From NCBI GenBank assembly GCA_964370475.1, contig CAYJJI010000010.1:1-43609 (forward strand): DNA of 43,609 nt, read 5' to 3'. How positions within the stretch are numbered: position 1 is the first letter of the stretch; every line of letters begins with the position of its first letter. The DNA is from CAYJCL01 sp964370475. GTDB lineage: Bacteria > Bacillota_I > Bacilli_A > RF39 > UBA660. The position numbers and the translations under genes were made by a program. Shown here one piece after another: positions 7,519 through 15,494 of the stretch. The notes beneath the pieces were generated by a model, which was given only the letters and a program-made list of their open reading frames with translations, was not told where the DNA came from and did not search any database.

Positions 7519-9237
7519 AACATTATTCACTAAAAGTTTAATGAATTCATCTATACTTAAAGTAGTAGTTTCATCACTACCAAACTTACGATAAGAAACT
7601 AATTTTTCATCTCTTTCTTTATCACCAATTACTAAAGTAAATGGTATTTTTTGCATTACAGATTCTCTCATTCTGTAACCTACTTTTTCTTCACGTTGAT
7701 CAAGATTAACTCTTATACCAGCATCTTTTAACAAATCATATAATTCATTAGCATACTCTAAATGATAATTATTATTAACAGGTAATACATTTACTTGTAC
7801 AGGAGATAACCATAAAGGGAATGCTCCAGCATAATGTTCGATTAATATACCAATAAACCTTTCAATTGAACCATAGATAACTCTATGTAGCATAACAGGA
7901 CGTTTTTTTAAACCATCACTATCAATGTATGTTAAATCAAACCTTTCAGGTAAATTCATATCTAATTGAATAGTACCACATTGCCAAACTCTTCCAAGAG
8001 AATCTCTAATATGGAAATCTAATTTAGGACCGTAAAAAGCTCCATCTCCAGGATTAACTTTACATTCATGACCAGCTTTATTACACGCAGATTCTAAAGC
8101 CTTCTCTGCTTTATCCCACACTTCAACTTCACCAATATATTTTTCCTCAGGTCTTGTAGATAATTCTATTTTAAAATCAAGACCAAATATTTTATAAACA
8201 CGATCAATAAAATTAATTAATCTAATAACTTCACTCTCTATTTGATCTTCCATCATAAATATATGAGCATCATCTTGAGTAAAAGTACGAACTCTAAATA
8301 ATCCATTTAAAGCTCCACTAGCTTCATGACGATGAACAAGTCCTAATTCACCAACTCTAAGAGGTAAATCTTTATAAGAATATAAAGAATTTTTAAATAC
8401 TAACATTCCACCAGGACAATTCATAGGTTTAATAGCAAACTCTTTATCGTCAATTTCTGAAGTATACATATTTTCACGATAATTATACCAATGACCAGAT
8501 ACTTCCCATAATTCCTTACTTAACATTATTGGAGTTTTGATAAATTCATACCCCTCTTTTGTATGTTCATCATACCAAAAGTTTTCAAGTAAATTTCTAA
8601 CTATCATACCCTTAGGTAGAAAGAAAGGAAAACCTGGACCATATTCATTCATCATAAATAAATTTAAATCTTTACCTAATTTCTTATGATCTCTCTTCTT
8701 TGCTTCTTCAATTAAATTTAAATGTTCTTCTAAATCTTCTTCATTTTCAAAACATACACCATATATTCTTTGTAAAACTTTATTTTTAGCATCACCTTTA
8801 AAATAAGCTCCACTACATTTCAACAATTTATAATGTTTTAACTCTTTAACAGTTTCCACATGTGGACCTCTACAAAGATCAGTAAAATCTCCTTGAGAAT
8901 AACAAGTAATTACAGATGAATCTTCCATATTGTTAATTAAATCTAACTTATATTCATCATCTTTAAACATATCTAATGCTTCAGCTTTAGATAATTCTCT
9001 TCTTATAATCCTCTTACCATCTTTAGAAATTTTCTTCATTTCTTTTTCTATCTTACCAAAATCTTCCTCAGTAATTGATTCATCACCTAAATCAATATCA
9101 TAATAAAACCCTTCTTCAATAACTGGTCCTACCCAAAACTTAGCTTGTGGGTATAAGTGCTTAACTGCTTGAGCAAGCAAGTGAGCACAACTATGATTAA
9201 TAATATTTAATTTTTCATCTACTTTTATATTTTTCAT
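7504..9237 (-). CDS. thrS: Threonyl-tRNA synthetase lacking the TGS domain
   Basis: Charges tRNA-Thr with threonine in the cytoplasm. The 577-residue protein begins almost at the editing domain: the HxxxH motif is H15 and H19 (HSCAHLLAQA), followed by the LCRGPH segment. The class II core has the zinc-site motif MNCPGGM, motif 2 (RVRTFTQDDAH) and motif 3 (GSIERFIGILIEHY), then an anticodon-binding domain. Most bacterial ThrRS are ~640 residues with an N-terminal TGS domain; here it is absent, and the start at 9237 follows an AGGAAG site, so a missed upstream start is unlikely. Expression is controlled by a T-box leader. It lies downstream of dnaB-dnaI as in B. subtilis. Confidence 0.97.
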   Translation of the reverse strand: MKNIKVDEKLNIINHSCAHLLAQAVKHLYPQAKFWVGPVIEEGFYYDIDLGDESITEEDFGKIEKEMKKISKDGKRIIRRELSKAEALDMFKDDEYKLDLINNMEDSSVITCYSQGDFTDLCRGPHVETVKELKHYKLLKCSGAYFKGDAKNKVLQRIYGVCFENEEDLEEHLNLIEEAKKRDHKKLGKDLNLFMMNEYGPGFPFFLPKGMIVRNLLENFWYDEHTKEGYEFIKTPIMLSKELWEVSGHWYNYRENMYTSEIDDKEFAIKPMNCPGGMLVFKNSLYSYKDLPLRVGELGLVHRHEASGALNGLFRVRTFTQDDAHIFMMEDQIESEVIRLINFIDRVYKIFGLDFKIELSTRPEEKYIGEVEVWDKAEKALESACNKAGHECKVNPGDGAFYGPKLDFHIRDSLGRVWQCGTIQLDMNLPERFDLTYIDSDGLKKRPVMLHRVIYGSIERFIGILIEHYAGAFPLWLSPVQVNVLPVNNNYHLEYANELYDLLKDAGIRVNLDQREEKVGYRMRESVMQKIPFTLVIGDKERDEKLVSYRKFGSDETTTLSIDEFIKLLVNNVKEKK

Positions 9238-9255
9238 TTTTCTCTTCCTTTCATA

Positions 9256-9287
9256 TAAAAACTCCTAGATATACTATATCTAGGAGT
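9256..9287 (-). terminator. T-box attenuator hairpin before thrS
   Basis: A near-perfect palindrome (9261-9287, arms ACTCCTAGATATA and its complement) is followed on the minus strand by UUUU and lies ~20 nt before the thrS start. It is the terminator that the T-box antiterminator would displace. Confidence 0.85.
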
Positions 9288-9452
9288 CATAAAGACGGTA
9301 CCATCCCTGTTTTAACTTAATTATTGATAACGGCAGTACCGGAATTTATTAATTCTCTCAAAAGGTAGTAATTAATAGTAATTATATTCACTTTCACCAG
9401 CCATGAACTCTCTACAAAAATTAACTATCAACCGTGTCCTTCTTCATTGATT
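9256..9452 (-). promoter_or_regulatory. T-box riboswitch (threonine) controlling thrS
   Basis: Minus-strand leader with the expected parts in order: a stem I region with the conserved-looking GGCTGGTGAAAG segment (~9390-9402), a specifier region reading ATTACTACC followed by GAGAG (~9356-9372), the T-box core AGGGATGGTACCG (9296-9308), and a terminator hairpin (9261-9287). The specifier could be ACT or ACC in this frame-free loop; both are threonine codons, which fits thrS. Uncharged tRNA-Thr would pair with the specifier and T-box and prevent termination. Boundaries of stem I are approximate. Confidence 0.9.
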
Positions 9453-9459
9453 TAAAAAT

Positions 9460-9488
9460 ATTATAATACTATTTATTAATATTTGCAA
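9460..9488 (-). promoter_or_regulatory. Sigma-A promoter of the thrS T-box transcript
   Basis: TTGCAA (9483-9488), a 17-bp spacer and a perfect TATAAT (9460-9465) on the minus strand, immediately before the T-box leader. Confidence 0.8.
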
Positions 9489-9494
9489 GTATTT

Positions 9495-10382
9495 CTAATT
9501 TATACTTAAACCAATTAATACATACTTACCATTTACTTTTTCAAAAGTATATTCATATTTAGTCATAGAATCTTTATTAGATTCATAGTTATCAACAAAT
9601 TCATCAACTTGAGCTTCCAACTCAGCAGTAGCTGCATCATGATCAAACTCACCATTAACAACAAATTCATCTTCATCTATTTCTATGATAGTGTTTTCGT
9701 TATTATAAAAAGGTGCATCATTTACTCTAAGATCTGGTCCAGAAGTATCACCTGAATATTGATAAAATAACTTGTTTTGAATAATAGTTATAGTATTCTT
9801 ATCATCACTTATTTCATAACTATGTAAAAAACTTTCAAACGCACTATAGAAATAAACACTTCCACCACCATGTTGATGTTCATCATCAGATACTACATAC
9901 ATTCCATTTTCATATTCATAATAACGATTCCCTTCAGTTGGAACTTCATCCGAAAACATTTGATGAATAAAACATCTAACATCATTATGTACTATTTCAA
10001 TATTAAAATTATCCATAAAATATGCTTCAACTTCTTCCTTAGAAGGAATTTCATTATTTTTGTATTTATCAGTTAAAGGATAATATGAATGAAAATACAT
10101 ACTAAGTAAATCATCATTACTTAAATCACTAATATTTAAATCTTTTTCAATATAATCTAAATGAATATTTTCATTAATCATATCTACTAGTTGATTAACA
10201 ATTTCATCTTCATCGAATTCATCTTCAACTTCACCATCAGTATCCTGAGTATTATTAACATCTTTATCCTCTAAAAGATAAGTATCAACTCCCCATTTAA
10301 TAAACCAACCACATATAGCACCAATTATTAATAAAATTATTACTAATAAAACACTAACACCTTTAGCTTTATTTTCTTCCAT
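9495..10382 (-). CDS. Membrane-anchored acidic protein of unknown function (295 aa)
   Basis: Starts at ATG 10382 behind TAGGAGTGATTGTG; a longer in-frame start has no ribosome binding site. One transmembrane helix at residues ~8-29 is followed by a strongly acidic linker (Asp/Glu-rich, ~40-60) and a ~230-residue domain that would face outside. The extracytoplasmic part is rich in Tyr, Asp, Asn and Glu with a short His-Gly segment (HQHGGG). No family was recognised. It sits between dnaI and thrS, the slot held by ytxC in B. subtilis, but does not look like YtxC. No terminator is evident between it and the thrS promoter. Confidence 0.8.
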   Translation of the reverse strand: MEENKAKGVSVLLVIILLIIGAICGWFIKWGVDTYLLEDKDVNNTQDTDGEVEDEFDEDEIVNQLVDMINENIHLDYIEKDLNISDLSNDDLLSMYFHSYYPLTDKYKNNEIPSKEEVEAYFMDNFNIEIVHNDVRCFIHQMFSDEVPTEGNRYYEYENGMYVVSDDEHQHGGGSVYFYSAFESFLHSYEISDDKNTITIIQNKLFYQYSGDTSGPDLRVNDAPFYNNENTIIEIDEDEFVVNGEFDHDAATAELEAQVDEFVDNYESNKDSMTKYEYTFEKVNGKYVLIGLSIN

Positions 10383-10474
10383 CACAATCACTCCTATTAT
10401 AACTTTATCACTACATATTAAATATGTCAAACAAGTAATAAGCATTAGTATTTAATATGTAAATCAATAATATA

Positions 10475-11317
10475 TTATCTTTTATTTTCCCCAATTAATT
10501 CTATACTATCACTTAAATATTTAATTCTTTCAATAATACGCTTAGCTTTTACATGATCAGCATCATTCTTAGTAACTGCTAAATGAGATTCCAATTCATT
10601 CATATTTAAATTAGAAGTAAAAAAAGTAACTTTATTATTATTCATTCTATCTTGTAAAATTGTCCCAAGTATTTCATCTCTACCCCAGTCAGTAACTTTT
10701 TCCGCTCCAATATCATCTATAAGTAAATAATCAACAAATTTTAAATATTCCATCTTTTCTCCAAAAGAATCAAAATCACTCTTTAGATCTCTTAACAATT
10801 CAGGAAAATATATAACTACAGAACTTACCCTTCTTTTAGATAATTCATTAAATAAAGCATTTATCAAAAACGTTTTACCACACCCAAAACTACCATGTAA
10901 ATATAAACCTTTAACTTTCTTGTTTTTATCTACGTCACTTAAAAACTTAGTCATCCACTTTATCACTGGAACTCTTCTTTTATCATCAACTAAAATATCA
11001 GCCATAGTAATTTCTTTTTTCTGTTTTTTCTTTTCATAATCTTTCAATTTCTTACAAGCTACATTATAAAATTTTAAACGACTACCTTCTAACCTAGGAA
11101 AATCAACATAACCACTCTCATTATTACTACAAAGAGCTAATCCTTTACAATTCTTACAATTATTAAGTTCAGTAACAGTATTTTCTAATCTAGAAGTATA
11201 TTTCATAGCAAGATCATCATTAATCTTTAAAGATTTAACTAACTTTATAAAATTCTCATCATTACATGCTTCCCTATAACTATTAATTAAAAACTTCTCA
11301 TCATACTCATTAAACAT
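10475..11317 (-). CDS. dnaI: Primosomal protein DnaI, helicase loader
   Basis: An AAA+ ATPase that loads the replicative helicase onto DNA in Bacilli. The 280-residue protein has the DnaI N-terminal domain with a CxxC...C zinc-binding cluster (C54, C57, C63), then an AAA+ domain with Walker A GSFGCGKT (142-149), Walker B YLLIDDIGAE (~196-205) and a FFTSN sensor segment. Length is close to B. subtilis DnaI (311). The start at 11317 lies 8 bp after the dnaB stop, so the pair is co-transcribed. Confidence 0.95.
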   Translation of the reverse strand: MFNEYDEKFLINSYREACNDENFIKLVKSLKINDDLAMKYTSRLENTVTELNNCKNCKGLALCSNNESGYVDFPRLEGSRLKFYNVACKKLKDYEKKKQKKEITMADILVDDKRRVPVIKWMTKFLSDVDKNKKVKGLYLHGSFGCGKTFLINALFNELSKRRVSSVVIYFPELLRDLKSDFDSFGEKMEYLKFVDYLLIDDIGAEKVTDWGRDEILGTILQDRMNNNKVTFFTSNLNMNELESHLAVTKNDADHVKAKRIIERIKYLSDSIELIGENKR

Positions 11318-11325
11318 TTAATCAC

Positions 11326-12573
11326 CTACTTAAAAGACTTCAACAATTCTTCCATCTCTAAACTTTCTTCTTCATTTAAATTTTCTTTTTCTATATCTTT
11401 CTTAAACCATTCAGGTTGTTGTTTAGTCTTAGAAACAGATTTAGTCTTAACTCTTTGCTTCCCTTCACTTTGAATAGTTTCTAAAGCTTCTTTAGCACTA
11501 ACAACACCATTTCTTTTCATTTGACCAGCAATAGCTTCCAAATAAGCTTTAACTAACTTATTATTATTCTTTCTAAGAGCATAATCAACAATTACATTAA
11601 CAACTCCAGGGTTTAAACCAACATTAACAATTAATTCCTCAACAATCTTAAGATCTCTCCCAGTAGGTTCACTACCTTTGTTTTTAAACTTTAAAAACAA
11701 ATAAGGACTAGTACTTTCAAATACCGCAATCATCTTATCTTTTTTAGTTACACCATCAAGACATTTATCACTTTCATTCTCATAAACTAATGTAGGTAAA
11801 GTACTATGACTAAATTGATAATATTTTCTTACATTAATTTTTAATTCATCAACATTAACCTTCCCATTCCCCTCAACTATAGTTCTAATAATCTCTCCCA
11901 TTTTATAAGAATCAATATTATATACAAAAGCTAAATTATTAATTAACTCTTTCAAACTCTTAGTAAAAACTCTATTATTAACTAAACCTTTAGGTAACAT
12001 ATTTATAACTAATTCAAAATCTATTAAATCAATATCTTTAATCCCCAAAGAAACTCTTTCATTAGTAATAACTTTATCCATATCACAACTTTTAAATACT
12101 TTATTAATTTTTCTAGTAATTTCTTCATAACCATCTAACTTTAAATTAATAGCAGTATATTCTCTTTTAATTAAATCATATTCCTTTTTACCTATATTCT
12201 TATATAAAACAACATTAAGTATTGGATGATTTAAAAACTCAGAAGCTGACAAAGGAGAATAAAGTTCATAAACATACTTATTAATATTATCTTTCTTTAA
12301 ATAAGATTTAATTAATCCAACAGCTTCTAAAGTTTCCCTAGCTTTTAATATATCTACAAGTTCACTTTTCAATATTTTAATTAAATGATGATGAGTTAAA
12401 TCAATACTCATTATCTCCAACTTATTTAAATCTCTCCACAATGTAAAATATAATGATATAGCTAAATTCCCTATAATTGGAGTATACAAAGTAATTAAAT
12501 TATCTCTGTCCTTATCGGTCAAAACAGTCTTGTTTATAACTGTATAAATATCAGCTGGTAACAAATCATTCAT
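11326..12573 (-). CDS. dnaB: Replication initiation and membrane attachment protein DnaB (Bacilli type)
   Basis: 415 residues, the Bacilli-specific primosome protein that works with DnaD and DnaI at the origin and during restart; it is not the DnaB helicase. It has an N-terminal winged-helix region (residues ~1-110) and C-terminal DnaB/DnaD-like helical repeats, the second around residues 300-350 with a YALRKNNNKLVKAYLEAIA segment typical of DDBH2, then a charged tail. It is upstream of dnaI as in B. subtilis. ATG 12573 follows GGGGTGAG. A promoter at 12596-12624 drives it. Confidence 0.9.
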   Translation of the reverse strand: MNDLLPADIYTVINKTVLTDKDRDNLITLYTPIIGNLAISLYFTLWRDLNKLEIMSIDLTHHHLIKILKSELVDILKARETLEAVGLIKSYLKKDNINKYVYELYSPLSASEFLNHPILNVVLYKNIGKKEYDLIKREYTAINLKLDGYEEITRKINKVFKSCDMDKVITNERVSLGIKDIDLIDFELVINMLPKGLVNNRVFTKSLKELINNLAFVYNIDSYKMGEIIRTIVEGNGKVNVDELKINVRKYYQFSHSTLPTLVYENESDKCLDGVTKKDKMIAVFESTSPYLFLKFKNKGSEPTGRDLKIVEELIVNVGLNPGVVNVIVDYALRKNNNKLVKAYLEAIAGQMKRNGVVSAKEALETIQSEGKQRVKTKSVSKTKQQPEWFKKDIEKENLNEEESLEMEELLKSFK

Positions 12574-12595
12574 ATACTCACCCCATTCATTAAAT

Positions 12596-12624
12596 AGTAT
12601 AATTTATTTTATAAAATATAACAA
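12596..12624 (-). promoter_or_regulatory. Sigma-A promoter of dnaB-dnaI
   Basis: TTGTTA (12619-12624), 17-bp spacer, TATACT (12596-12601) on the minus strand, just after the terminator of the preceding gene and 23 bp before the dnaB start. Confidence 0.7.
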
Positions 12625-12633
12625 GTTGATAAA

Positions 12634-12657
12634 TAAAAAAAGTAACAAAAGTTACTT
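12634..12657 (-). terminator. Terminator of the LiaF-like gene
   Basis: A 7-bp stem (AAGTAAC with GTTACTT, 12641-12657) followed by U residues; the stop codon of the gene lies inside the hairpin. Confidence 0.85.
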
Positions 12658-13308
12658 AATATTTATTTCTCCTAACATACAATTAGAATTTATTACTATA
12701 GTACCACTATTTTTCTTAGGATTAACTCTAAAATTATGAATAACTCCCAATTTAGATTTACTACTAGTTACTAAATTAACATTACTAGGCAATATAAGTT
12801 CAATATTACCTAAAGTACAAGATAAATCTATAACAATTTCACCTTTTACTTTAGCTTCACTTAAATCTAAAAATACTTGTCCAAATAATGATTTAACTCC
12901 AAAATTATCCAGTTTACCATTAACTTTTTCAACTACTTCTCCAAAAGTACTAATATAATACTTATTAACTTTACTTACCTTTATTTTATCTCTCTTCATA
13001 ACCATAAATAAAAATATATTTAAAGATATCAAAATAATAAAAGCAGCAATACACATATATATAACATCAGATATACTTAATAAATGATTATATGCTGCTA
13101 ACATAGAAACACCAAAAATTAACAAAAAGATTCCACTAAATTTATTACGTTTAGCTACTATAATTAATAAAGCTAGTACAATAACAAATAAAGTCCACCA
13201 TCCAGCAAAAAAATCATTAGTATTCCAAATCTTTATCGGATTACCTAAAAACAATAACCCTAACACTAACAACAATAAACTAATTCCATAATTAAATATT
13301 TTTTCCAT
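12652..13308 (-). CDS. LiaF-like membrane protein
   Basis: 218 residues: about four N-terminal transmembrane segments (residues ~5-110) followed by a cytoplasmic beta-rich domain. The C-terminal part (FGEVVEKVNGK, FGQVFLDLSEA, GNIELILPSNV) has the repeated beta pattern of the LiaF C-terminal family, found in proteins tied to cell-envelope stress sensing. No LiaS/LiaR-type two-component genes lie beside it, so a role in such a pathway is only inferred. GGAGTGAG precedes ATG 13308. Confidence 0.8.
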   Translation of the reverse strand: MEKIFNYGISLLLLVLGLLFLGNPIKIWNTNDFFAGWWTLFVIVLALLIIVAKRNKFSGIFLLIFGVSMLAAYNHLLSISDVIYMCIAAFIILISLNIFLFMVMKRDKIKVSKVNKYYISTFGEVVEKVNGKLDNFGVKSLFGQVFLDLSEAKVKGEIVIDLSCTLGNIELILPSNVNLVTSSKSKLGVIHNFRVNPKKNSGTIVINSNCMLGEINIK

Positions 13309-13329
13309 TATCTCACTCCAACAGCAATT

Positions 13330-13358
13330 ATTATATCTTAAAGAAGCTCAATTGTACA
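13330..13358 (-). promoter_or_regulatory. Possible promoter of the LiaF-like gene
   Basis: TGTACA (13353-13358), 17-bp spacer, perfect TATAAT (13330-13335). The -35 element lies in the last codons of the preceding gene. The -35 match is weak (4 of 6). Confidence 0.45.
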
Positions 13359-14408
13359 TACCTTTTCATCAAGTTCCAAGGAATCACTACCTATTATAAA
13401 TACTTCTTTATCTACTTCACTACACTTAATAATATTGAAATTTTCATACTCATATAAGACATTATCATTTTCATTGGTTTGCTCTATTTTCTTACTTAAA
13501 ACCTCTTCAATAGTAACTTTCTTTAATTGTAATAAATACGAAAGATCATAAACTATTTGATCACTATATTTAACTAAAACAGAATTCAAACAATAGTTAT
13601 ATATATATACATCTTCATAAGAAGATATCAAAGTATTATTAGAATCATCCTCACATTTGTCCTCTTCAGTAACTACTAATTCAAAATCATCATATAATTC
13701 ACTTTCCACAATTTTTGAATTATTAATATTAATAATAGTTTGATTATCTTCATAAATAATATCAGTAATCTGACCTATTATAGTTATAAAATCATAAGCA
13801 TAATATTTATCTAATAAAGAATCTTGATCATTGAAATTAAATCTATATATTAAATCTTCACTAAATACTACATACCCATTTATTGACTCATCAGTAAATA
13901 CATAAGTATTTAACTCTATTTGATTATTACTAATAATCCTACTTACCTTACCATCTATTTTTACAAACTTATTCTTATAAGCATCAAAGTCTTTAACTAA
14001 TTCATGTACTAACACATTACTATCTAAATTAGTTAAACCTATATTACTACATAAATAACTATCAGATTTATTACTAGTTAAATAATGAACTCCATTACAA
14101 TCCCATAAATTATAACTAAGTCCAGAATATATATAAGCATTTTCACCTACTTGAGTCTTAATACTAAAAACAGGTCTAACATTAAAACTATAAACAACAA
14201 TATAATCAAAGAGCATACATAACATAACTACTCCTATAAAAGACAATACCGTATAATATCTACTTGATTGCTTAATCGTTATATAAAAGAAAACTAAAGC
14301 AAGTATGAAAGTAATAAATTTAAAAATAGTAACACTAACAGCCAAATAAGTACTAACTAATAAAACCAATCCTAAAAACAAATAAATAAATCTTTCATAC
14401 TTCATCAT
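13338..14408 (-). CDS. Integral membrane protein with large extracytoplasmic domain, unknown function
   Basis: About 356 residues. Three transmembrane helices in the first ~80 residues are followed by a domain of ~270 residues that is probably outside the cell. The segment NVRPVFSIKTQ...YSGLSYNLWDC just after the helices resembles a pattern seen in many Firmicutes membrane proteins of unknown function. The middle part (KIDGKVSRI, YAYDFITIIGQITDI) hints at OB-like beta structure. An upstream GTG overlaps the ribosome binding site (TTAGGTGG), so ATG 14408 or 14405 is preferred. No function is assigned. Confidence 0.8.
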   Translation of the reverse strand: MMKYERFIYLFLGLVLLVSTYLAVSVTIFKFITFILALVFFYITIKQSSRYYTVLSFIGVVMLCMLFDYIVVYSFNVRPVFSIKTQVGENAYIYSGLSYNLWDCNGVHYLTSNKSDSYLCSNIGLTNLDSNVLVHELVKDFDAYKNKFVKIDGKVSRIISNNQIELNTYVFTDESINGYVVFSEDLIYRFNFNDQDSLLDKYYAYDFITIIGQITDIIYEDNQTIININNSKIVESELYDDFELVVTEEDKCEDDSNNTLISSYEDVYIYNYCLNSVLVKYSDQIVYDLSYLLQLKKVTIEEVLSKKIEQTNENDNVLYEYENFNIIKCSEVDKEVFIIGSDSLELDEKVCTIELL

Positions 14409-14440
14409 AACCACCTAACTCATTTTAACATACTATCAAT

Positions 14441-14464
14441 AAAAAAAACTACTATATAGTAGTT
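14441..14464 (-). terminator. Terminator of the HU gene
   Basis: Palindrome ACTACTATATAGTAGT (14448-14463) followed on the minus strand by a run of seven U. Confidence 0.85.
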
Positions 14465-14480
14465 CTTTTATTTATTATGA

Positions 14481-14753
14481 TTAATTTAATGCGTCTTTTA
14501 ATTTAGCTCCAGCTTTAAAAGATGCAACGTTCTTAGCTGGGATGTTGATTTTTTCTTTTGTTAATGGATTAATTCCAGTTCTTGCAGCTCTTTTTTTAGC
14601 GCTGAAAGTTCCAAAACCAACTAATGCAACTTTACCTTCTTTTTTAAGTCCAGTTACGATCCCTTCTAAAGTAGCGTCTAATGCACGATCAGCATCAGCT
14701 TTTGTTAGACCAGTTTTTGCAGCAATAGCTTCAACTAATTCTTTTTTTCCCAT
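14481..14753 (-). CDS. hup: HU family DNA-binding protein
   Basis: A 90-residue histone-like protein that bends and compacts DNA as a dimer. It shows the family signature: GFGTF at residues 46-50, the DNA-contacting arm RTGINPLTKEKI with intercalating P63, and the basic C-terminal helix. Length is exactly typical. A strong TAGGAGGAA site precedes ATG 14753, and its codons are more GC-rich than those of its neighbours, as expected for a highly expressed gene. It lies after spoIVA with one gene between, echoing the spoIVA-hbs order of B. subtilis. The only candidate promoter elements upstream flank an inverted repeat (14879-14911). Confidence 0.98.
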   Translation of the reverse strand: MGKKELVEAIAAKTGLTKADADRALDATLEGIVTGLKKEGKVALVGFGTFSAKKRAARTGINPLTKEKINIPAKNVASFKAGAKLKDALN

Positions 14754-14878
14754 AATAAATTTCCTCCTATTAATAATGTTTTATAAGGTTATTACCCTTA
14801 CATACTAAGGTTAGCATATATATTTAATAAAATGCAAGAAAAATAATAAGTTTTATTATAAATTTACAAGTATATACA

Positions 14879-14911
14879 ATTATATAAGTGTATTTTTACA
14901 CTACTTGACAA
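14879..14911 (-). promoter_or_regulatory. Possible operator/promoter upstream of HU
   Basis: A perfect inverted repeat (AGTGTA, 4-nt spacer, TACACT; 14887-14902) lies between TTGTCA (14906-14911) and TATAAT (14879-14884). The spacing of 21 bp is too long for a normal sigma-A promoter, so either the true promoter is elsewhere or a regulator remodels it. It sits next to the terminator of the preceding gene. Confidence 0.3.
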
Positions 14912-14938
14912 TAAAAAAAAGCCTTTAGGCCTTTTTTA
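14912..14938 (-). terminator. Terminator of the 166-aa membrane protein gene
   Basis: Stem formed by AAAAGGCC and GGCTTTT-like arms around the stop codon, followed by a run of U on the minus strand; the stem has one bulge. Confidence 0.75.
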
Positions 14939-15425
14939 ACACATTTAATTCTTCTAATTTCTCATAACTTATAGTAGATACTTCTTTCATTTTAATAGCT
15001 CCAATAATTAATAAAACTATTGCTGTAATAGAAATTATAGTTACATTAAAACATAATGCAATACTAAATCCTATTAAAGTTAATACAGAACCAGCAATAG
15101 AAAGTTTATATTTATTACATTTTATTAATGAAATAATAGATACTACTAAACCAGCTATTGATAAACCAACTACAGCTAATGAAGATAAACTAAATAACAA
15201 CGATGAAATCAAAATATCAGCCAAAGCATCTTCATCAGTTAATAAATTTTCTTCAAGTTCTAAAAGTTCAGCTTCTAATTGTTCAGCATTTAACATATCA
15301 ACTAATTCAAATGAACCAAATATAGTATTCATCATCCATATAAAAGATATAACACCAATAATTAAAAATGAAACAGTTACCCAAGATAATACCTTATTGG
15401 CAGAGTTAATCCCAATCTTTTCCAT
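14925..15425 (-). CDS. Four-helix membrane protein, unknown function (166 aa)
   Basis: ATG 15425 follows AGAAGGGAGAG; an upstream in-frame start lacks a ribosome binding site. The protein has one transmembrane helix near residues 14-36, a short strongly acidic loop rich in Glu and Leu (LLELEENLLTDEDAL), then three helices (~75-145). No characterised family was recognised; it resembles small DUF-type membrane proteins common in Firmicutes. It lies between spoIVA and HU, but it has its own extended -10 promoter and terminator, so no link to sporulation can be claimed. Confidence 0.75.
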   Translation of the reverse strand: MEKIGINSANKVLSWVTVSFLIIGVISFIWMMNTIFGSFELVDMLNAEQLEAELLELEENLLTDEDALADILISSLLFSLSSLAVVGLSIAGLVVSIISLIKCNKYKLSIAGSVLTLIGFSIALCFNVTIISITAIVLLIIGAIKMKEVSTISYEKLEELNVLKKA

Positions 15426-15446
15426 AATACTCTCCCTTCTATAAAA

Positions 15447-15455
15447 ATTATAACA
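15447..15455 (-). promoter_or_regulatory. Extended -10 element of the 166-aa gene
   Basis: TGTTATAAT on the minus strand (TATAAT at 15447-15452 with the TGn extension), 22 bp before the start codon. No good -35 is seen. Confidence 0.5.
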
Positions 15456-15473
15456 CAATTTAATTCAATATAT

Positions 15474-15494
15474 AAAAAAAACACATAAGTGTTT
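15474..15494 (-). terminator. Terminator of spoIVA
   Basis: AAACAC, TTAT loop, GTGTTT (15479-15494) followed by U residues; the last base of the spoIVA stop codon is in the stem. Confidence 0.85.

Noticed and set aside
9495..10382. YtxC, expected from B. subtilis order dnaB-dnaI-ytxC-thrS
   Set aside because: The protein has an N-terminal membrane helix and an acidic linker and shows no resemblance to YtxC.
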